The notes under the pieces were generated by a model. The model did no database searches and was not told where the DNA came from. It was given only the letters and a program-made list of their open reading frames with translations. This document shows, one piece after another, positions 59,420 through 64,000 of a stretch of 64,000 nt of DNA. Positions within the stretch are counted from its first letter, which is position 1. Every line of letters begins with the position of its first letter. A program made the position numbers and the translations under genes. Origin of the DNA: Xenococcaceae cyanobacterium MO_167.B27 (GTDB lineage Bacteria; Cyanobacteriota; Cyanobacteriia; Cyanobacteriales; Xenococcaceae); NCBI GenBank assembly GCA_030065935.1, contig JASJCP010000007.1, positions 1 through 64,000 of the forward strand, written 5' to 3'.

Positions 59420-60967
59420 TTAACTGCCAACAGGAAATGGGGGTGGAGAAAGACCTTGTCGCGCTCCTGCCAAAACCTCTGCGATGTAAATCCAAGGATT
59501 AATATTTCTAAGACGACAAGTTTCAATCACGCTCAATAAAGAACTGTAAGCCAAACTGCCCTCTGATGTACGAGTGCCAAAGCCAATATTTCTGGCAATT
59601 ACAGCATGGCGTAATGCCCTTTCTGCTTCATTATTGGTAGGTGGTAATTCAGGATGGTTAACAAAAGCTACCACAGCATCCCAATCATTTAAAATCTCTT
59701 TGCCTAATGCTTGTAATTTCTGATGGTCAGCTTTTTGACCTAGATGACAGACTCGCCTCAGACCTGCAAGTAATTTACGAATCAGACGATTATCTTCACT
59801 GGACTCAGCAATAGTGGCAATTAATTCTCTTAAATCATCTAAAATCCATTGTCCAATTTGTGCTGCTTTTTGGTTAATCGCACCAGTTACAGCGATCCCG
59901 CAGGGATCCGCGAAGCGGCGCGCCTTACGAATTAGATGAGCTAAACACCTCTGTCGTTTTGGATGAGAGCGATAGGCACCATAGCCATCAGTTATTAACC
60001 AACCCAAAAAAGCTTCTGTTACCAGATAGGATAATTCTTCTTTTCTGCGAGAACCAATATGAAATACAGCGGTTTTGCTGGTTACTGCCACCCAGAGCCA
60101 ATGAAGTTTTCCCCTCTCATACCAATGGGTTTCATCCAGATGTAGAATATCGGCTTTTTGCAGTTGGCTCACTAACTCCTCAACTACTGGCACACAAGCA
60201 ATTCCCGTCTCTCGGACACATCTATCTATGGTTCCGATGCTCAATTCAGTGTTGGTCCAATCTTTTAAAAACTCTTGAATTTTAGTCCGACTCATTCGGT
60301 AGCGAACACTTAAGGAAGCGATCAAGGTTGCTAGGAATGACCCTACTAAAACATACTCTGTAAGTTGTAAATCTTTGCTTCTTCCTTCTACTACAGAAAC
60401 TAACCCTGTTCCTGGTTTCCCATGGGTGCAATGACCACAACTGCAAGTTGTCCGATAGTAGTGATGTAACTGAGTAACGATCCTAAAGCCAAATAATTGT
60501 GGTTCTAACTCCAGGACATAATATCCCATATATCTAAAAGAATCTGATTCCCTTAACTCCTGATTACAAGCGGCACATAAATCTGGATAGTGTGGAATAA
60601 TTACTTCCGCCTTCAGCGGTTGTGAGCGACCAAACCCTTTTCCTCCTGGTTGCTTCCCTGGCTTTCTCTTTGATTTTTTCTTCTTTTCTGGGACTATAGA
60701 TTGCTCTACTTTTTCCGAGTCAGTTTGAGCTGAACTGGATTCAGATTGTTCGATTTTTTCCGACTCTTCTGTTGTTGTTTTTGAATCGTAAGGATTATCT
60801 TTTGATGGAGGCTGGGAGCTATTTTCCGAATTCTGTTGCTGCTTTTCCCATAACTCTGTCGCTAATTTATGCAAGTTATCCGCAACTTCCACCAATCTCT
60901 CCTGAGACAACGATTGGAAGTAACTCCGATTCATTTGTGATAGATCATCTTTGTTTAGTCCAGCCAT
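59420..60967 (-). CDS. IS66 family transposase (TnpC)
   Basis: 515 residues. N-terminal helical and charged region with [12 protein letters not shown] and [14 protein letters not shown], a zinc-ribbon-like CAACNQEL and a CSCGHC segment, then the DDE core: [24 protein letters not shown] and [12 protein letters not shown]. Length is normal and no frameshift is seen, so the element may still be active. Confidence 0.93.
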   Translation of the reverse strand: MAGLNKDDLSQMNRSYFQSLSQERLVEVADNLHKLATELWEKQQQNSENSSQPPSKDNPYDSKTTTEESEKIEQSESSSAQTDSEKVEQSIVPEKKKKSKRKPGKQPGGKGFGRSQPLKAEVIIPHYPDLCAACNQELRESDSFRYMGYYVLELEPQLFGFRIVTQLHHYYRTTCSCGHCTHGKPGTGLVSVVEGRSKDLQLTEYVLVGSFLATLIASLSVRYRMSRTKIQEFLKDWTNTELSIGTIDRCVRETGIACVPVVEELVSQLQKADILHLDETHWYERGKLHWLWVAVTSKTAVFHIGSRRKEELSYLVTEAFLGWLITDGYGAYRSHPKRQRCLAHLIRKARRFADPCGIAVTGAINQKAAQIGQWILDDLRELIATIAESSEDNRLIRKLLAGLRRVCHLGQKADHQKLQALGKEILNDWDAVVAFVNHPELPPTNNEAERALRHAVIARNIGFGTRTSEGSLAYSSLLSVIETCRLRNINPWIYIAEVLAGARQGLSPPPFPVGS

Positions 60968-61052
60968 GATTCATAGCATACATCAATTCGCTGGAATGAA
61001 ATTATTTAGCTTCGAGTTCTGGTTTTTTAGGAGGGGGGAAATGAACGATTAC

Positions 61053-61061
61053 CCTGTAGGT
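61053..61061. repeat. Target-site duplication of IS66, right
   Basis: CCTGTAGGT directly after the right inverted repeat, same as 59316-59324. Confidence 0.85.
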
Positions 61062-61331
61062 AGTTTTCCTCCCAATGCTTTTGGTTTATACGATATGCAC
61101 GGAAATGTCTGGGAATGGTGCGAAGATGATTGGCATGATAATTATCAAGGTGCGCCTACTAATGGTAGTGCTTGGTTATCAAGAACTAGTAAGACTAAAG
61201 TAATACGTGATATTTCATGATACAACGATCCTGATAACTGCCGTTCTGCCTATCGCTTCAACTTTTCGCGCGCGAGTCGATACTACAGTATTGGTTTTCG
61301 TGTAGTATGTGTGGCGGGTAGTACTACATAG

Positions 61332-62218
61332 CACTTTGCTCTTTTTGCCCTCTTGCACTTTGCCAATCGCGCAAAATTTTTATTCAGTAAATATGTGCTA
61401 TAAACTAATATTTCTAAATTAAACAAAGAATCAAAAACCCTGGTAGAAGAGCCAGGGTTTTGCTGTAAAGCGGTCAGACCCCGCGTCGCCGTCAGGCGCA
61501 AGGTAACGCTGACCAAGACAGGGAATGGTACAACTACGACATCTCCCTTTACAAATGTTGCCACGCTTAATCCTCCTCTGGAGTTGACCAATCTTTGGCT
61601 AATACTGACTCGCTGAGTAAGTGGTTGTTGATACTTAACCTACCCAACACCATAAACACAAAATCTCTTTCCTTACCAACAAACACCTCTTAACCTCTCT
61701 GCGCCTGGTGCGCCTGGAGCGTGAGATAATACGAAACTTGTTGCACCTTACTTAAACTTGTATTCCGCAAACTCTATACACTCATTAAAAAAGGCTAGCT
61801 TTTTAATTCTAGCCGTACATATAAATTAACTTGATCGCCTTTGTGGGTTTACTCATAAGTTAAAAATTTACGAATGAAAAAACGTTATTACAGCCCACGC
61901 CATTTACGCATAAGTCAAAACGTATTACTCATAAGTTAAAAATTTAATTACTTTTTTACTTATAAGTTAAAATTTTTTATATTATTCGATTTGGAAAACT
62001 TCCAAACCCTTATGAGATAAGAAGTATAGATTTTATCGGATTGTTGAGTACACCCAATCAACTATCAACAAGAATTAGGACTTCAAAATTTACCTCATTC
62101 AAAATTTAAATAAGAACCCCCATATCATAATCTACAATTTTGGAAATTCGCTTCTAGACTAATTAATGTTTATTTGTAGTCTGTGAATAATAAAATGAGT
62201 CAGACTACCTCAAAATTA
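61332..62218. other. 887-bp AT-rich region between the FGE pseudogene and the CRISPR array
   Basis: Directly after the pseudogene two GCACTTTGC copies occur (about 61331-61365). Near 61507 a block around AACGCTGACCAAGA recurs from the gltB-gltD gap. The iteron-like motif series lies at 61851-61977. No gene is supported; the minus-strand frame at 61283-61591 overlaps the pseudogene end and looks spurious. Confidence 0.5.
61851..61977 (+). repeat. Iteron-like series of four ACTCATAAGTTAAAA motifs
   Basis: Copies at 61851-61870, 61906-61920, 61927-61946 and 61958-61977. The first and third are identical over 20 bases (ACTCATAAGTTAAAAATTTA); the second is ACGCATAAGTCAAAA and the fourth ACTTATAAGTTAAAATTTTT. 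Start-to-start distances are 55, 21 and 31 bases. The last three thus lie close to the same DNA face, as expected for protein-binding iterons or transposase sites at an element end. Confidence 0.65.
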
Positions 62219-62541
62219 ATGCTTAACGCCATAAGGCATCTAAGGTGGTTGCAGATTACCTGGGGAAAGCAGCAGGAGTGGGCAACGGAGGGTGCTTAAC
62301 GCCATAAGGCATCTGAGGTGGTTGCAGGATATTGAATGGATGCTAAGTTGGAGTCCCATAAAGGTGCTTAACGCCATAAGGCATCTGAGGTGGTTGCAGA
62401 AGTTTGAACCTTATTATAGTTCTTATTTAATTCGTGCTTAACGCCATAAGGCATCTGAGGTGGTTGCAGAGTTAGACCAGGAACAGATAAAACGCCACCT
62501 ATAACGTGCTTAACGCCATAAGGCATCTGAGGTGGTTGCAG
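62219..62541 (-). CRISPR. CRISPR array, five 36-bp repeats, four spacers
   Basis: Repeats at 62219, 62292, 62364, 62434 and 62506, each 36 bases; on the plus strand they begin GTGCTTAACGCCATAAGGC and end GAGGTGGTTGCAG. Spacers are 37, 36, 34 and 36 bases and differ from each other. The leftmost repeat is degenerate (AT start, TAAGG for TGAGG), which marks the trailer end, so transcription is likely leftwards, as for the cas genes. On that strand ATGCC-TTAT-GGCGT forms a stem near the 3' end, leaving TTAAGCAC as a typical 8-base handle. Confidence 0.95.
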
Positions 62542-62803
62542 GGCAAAATCTGCAAAGCCCAATTGGTATGGACTTGTAGACAATTTTACATGCACCATGA
62601 TTGTAGTATACTTATTTTGAGATGAACTGAATAATAAATTTATAAATTTTAACTTAAAACCGTTTCTCCATAAGCATTTGAGCAAATTCAAGCACCTCTA
62701 AAAAAAATTATTTCGATGTAACCCTTACAGGAAAATGGTTTGAGCCTCTTTTTTCCATTATTATTTCAAAACAATCATAGATCCTTGCAAAAAAATATTG
62801 ATT
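62542..62803 (-). promoter_or_regulatory. Putative CRISPR leader
   Basis: 262 AT-rich bases between the cas5 stop and the first repeat on the minus strand. Position and composition fit a leader; no specific promoter motif is claimed. Confidence 0.5.
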
Positions 62804-63505
62804 CTAACTATTTGCCTTCTCAAACATTGATAGCCATTCACCATCTGGAATGAAAGTCATAGCATTCTTGGTAGCAGAAAAGAGAAGGCTTTTTGTTTGA
62901 CTGGGGTTATTACGGTCGATCTCAACTGTCAAATTTATAGCACCTGGCTCTAGTTCAAGATTTGAATTAACTTGTACGAACCAATGAGTTGGAAGGGGTT
63001 TTTCTAAACAGTCGATTCTATCGAATAGAAAATTATTATCTCCTGCAAAGGGAAAACCATAGAAAGGGCGATCGCATTCACCATTCAATCCTTGGCGAAT
63101 GCAGGAAATTAATTCTGAATCGGCTTGTACTCCAAGCATCATATCTAAGTTAACAATAACTTCGCGGTAAGTCGGTTCAATCCAGTATTTGTTTCCATGG
63201 GTTTTTGCCTTACGCTCTTTACCAGTCTGACCGATTGGATAACTGTGCATATTTTGAAGCAGAACGCTTATCTCACTATTATTTCCTGCTACTCTGCCAA
63301 AGGCTAGTTTTATAGTAGGCAGATCGGAGCGAATTGGTGTGATGCTTTTTTTGAGACTACCCCGCATTTCGATTCCAGCTAGATTGAGAATTAATCCATA
63401 AGCAGCAGAGGGAGGCATTATAGGCATGGTATCCCGATAAGTACCAGTTCTCAAAGAAGAAAAGCTCGCAAATGGAGCGCGAACGTACAGCCAGAGTGTC
63501 TCCAT
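62804..63505 (-). CDS. cas5: CRISPR-associated protein Cas5 (Cmx5/DevS-like)
   Basis: 233 residues. The N-terminus LWLYVRAPFASFSSLRTGTYRDTMPIMPPSAAYGLILNLAGIE is the Cas5 RAMP signature: beta-strand, Arg-rich loop, PPSA.YG. The remainder agrees with the DevS type of I-MYXAN systems. Cas5 caps the crRNA 5' handle in Cascade. Its ATG overlaps the stop of the preceding gene (TAATG). The array follows downstream after the leader. Confidence 0.78.
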   Translation of the reverse strand: METLWLYVRAPFASFSSLRTGTYRDTMPIMPPSAAYGLILNLAGIEMRGSLKKSITPIRSDLPTIKLAFGRVAGNNSEISVLLQNMHSYPIGQTGKERKAKTHGNKYWIEPTYREVIVNLDMMLGVQADSELISCIRQGLNGECDRPFYGFPFAGDNNFLFDRIDCLEKPLPTHWFVQVNSNLELEPGAINLTVEIDRNNPSQTKSLLFSATKNAMTFIPDGEWLSMFEKANS

Positions 63506-64000
63506 TACGTTTCTTCTTTGGATAAAAACTGTTGAGATATTTCTGCTAAAAGGGTTTCGGGATTATTGTTCAATTTAACCTTATTGGTTTCTAATTGTTG
63601 CTTAATTTCTTGAGGCATCTGACGAATAATTTCTCCACCCAGCCAAAATTCTTCTCCTGGTAGCTCCTTCTCAGTTAGCCGATCTAATTCTTTAAATTCT
63701 CCTTCTTCATCAAACCCATAGGTATCGTAGCCTGGAACTCGACATGGTGTTAGTCGGGCTATAAGGCTTCTAGGACTCATCTGGACATAACTAACGCTTT
63801 GACCACCAGCCACTTCGCTCAGTTGTGCGATCGCTTTGATTAAAGCCTTTGTCCACTTGGGTTGGGAGATACAGTCTGATCGCGATAGAGCAAAGGGATA
63901 TTGATAAGCAGTATAGCTTACTTGTCTGTAAAGTAGAGTTGTTTCGCTAATGTTATTCCAAGGACTTTTTTCTGTATTTCTCGGGGCTTGTTGTAAGTGA
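63505..64000 (-). CDS. cas7: CRISPR-associated protein Cas7 (DevR/Cst2-like), C-terminal part
   Basis: The frame is open to the right edge, giving 164 visible residues. KALIKAIAQLSEVAGGQSVSYVQMSPRSLIARLTPCRVPGYDTYGFD resembles the DevR/Cst2 family, in which the AG..S....SP.S...R.T block is conserved. Cas7 forms the Cascade backbone along the spacer. The start lies outside the window; GTG 63813 is an internal codon. The subtype call (I-MYXAN, a variant of type I-B) rests on these two genes. Confidence 0.72.
   Translation of the reverse strand, partial: HLQQAPRNTEKSPWNNISETTLLYRQVSYTAYQYPFALSRSDCISQPKWTKALIKAIAQLSEVAGGQSVSYVQMSPRSLIARLTPCRVPGYDTYGFDEEGEFKELDRLTEKELPGEEFWLGGEIIRQMPQEIKQQLETNKVKLNNNPETLLAEISQQFLSKEET

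Larger units (their letters stand above)
59325..61052 (-). mobile_element. IS66-family insertion sequence (1728 bp, single-gene type)
   Basis: Terminal inverted repeats: left GTAACCGTTCATTCCCCC, right (reverse complement) GTAATCGTTCATTTCCCC, both with the GTAA tips of IS66. Flanked by CCTGTAGGT. One transposase gene only, without the two accessory genes of classical IS66, as in the ISBst12-like subgroup. It interrupts the FGE-domain gene; removing it and one copy of the duplication restores the frame. Confidence 0.92.
58164..61331 (+). pseudogene. Coiled-coil FGE-sulfatase domain protein, interrupted by IS66 and a TGA codon
   Basis: Joined across the insertion element, 58164-59324 plus 61062-61331 give one frame of about 476 codons. 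It starts with a short Gly/Ala hydrophobic segment (AACGAAGAVAGALTTHAA), a coiled coil (about 25-80), a helical region, then an FGE-sulfatase/C-type-lectin-fold domain from about 225 ([43 protein letters not shown]). The frame is cut after KKTAPVG by the IS66 element and resumes at SFPPNAFG. Later RGGSW is replaced by RDIS-stop (TGA 61218-61220, from TGG), then DPDNCRSAYR ... SIGFRVVC to TAG at 61329. The latter stretch resembles the variable region of retroelement-diversified proteins. Confidence 0.85.

Noticed and set aside
61283..61591. 102-codon minus-strand frame after the FGE pseudogene
   Set aside because: It overlaps the variable-region-like end of the pseudogene and simple sequence; no domain is seen.
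61851..61977. Clear CAST (CRISPR-associated transposon) end
   Set aside because: No TnsB/TnsC/TniQ gene, no terminal TGT boundary and no second end are visible, so only the weaker iteron-like description is kept.
62368..62691. Open frame of 107 codons across the CRISPR array
   Set aside because: It is made of repeat and spacer DNA; the peptide repeats LQPPQMPYGVKH with each CRISPR repeat.

Overview
The window is chromosomal DNA of a cyanobacterium. It holds the photosystem II gene psbA, a phototaxis-type chemosensory operon with bilin-binding GAF domains, a DnaK3/DnaJ pair, EbsA, an LrtA-type hibernation factor and GUN4, CHASE2 and PATAN domain proteins, and the HIP1 octamer GCGATCGC recurs throughout. 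The DNA is AT-rich and carries many short dispersed repeats, an IS66 element and a decayed group II intron. This fits a larger unicellular or pleurocapsalean genome better than a streamlined picocyanobacterium, but the species cannot be fixed from the sequence.

Layout. 1-5.2 kb: end of psbA, ebsA with a BioD-like gene, a structure-rich gap, a copper-chaperone-like HMA protein, mltA and a glycosyltransferase. 5.3-12.1 kb: a Ser/Thr kinase fused to GUN4, a group II intron remnant, a GFA-fold protein, a MATE exporter and a DUF928 secreted protein. 12.4-26 kb: a CHASE2 protein with a degenerate GGDEF domain, glgA, an S66 carboxypeptidase, hpf/lrtA, lipB, gltB and gltD. 26.0-27.7 kb: a small island bracketed by a 37-bp copy of the gltD 3' end, holding a collapsed helicase/DUF2290 pair and a toxin-antitoxin module. 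27.8-30.3 kb: a leucine-rich-variant repeat gene broken by one in-frame TAG, and cysQ. 30.4-42.5 kb: a minus-strand pixGHIJL-like operon (PATAN protein, PATAN-REC, REC, CheW, five-GAF methyl-accepting receptor, CheA-REC), probably for light-directed type IV pilus motility. 42.6-55.7 kb: rsmI, cobL, a HAD phosphatase, a Uma2 protein, ttcA, dnaJ, dnaK, a long gap with degenerate structured DNA, an ABC-2 permease and egtC-egtB.

From 55.8 kb to the end the window becomes a defence or mobile-element region: a second toxin-antitoxin pair, a P-loop kinase, a two-gene unit (HNH nuclease-like protein with a glycine-rich hydrophobic segment, then a coiled-coil FGE-sulfatase/C-type-lectin-fold protein) broken by an IS66 element, iteron-like repeats, a five-repeat CRISPR array and cas5-cas7 of an I-MYXAN-like type I system that runs off the edge.

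The most interesting unexplained unit is the HNH plus FGE pair. The C-terminus of the FGE protein looks like the variable region of a diversity-generating retroelement target, which suggests a diversified-recognition conflict system. In this genome it is inactivated by the IS66 insertion and a separate nonsense codon. Family assignments are from recognition of motifs in the translations; no database search was run.
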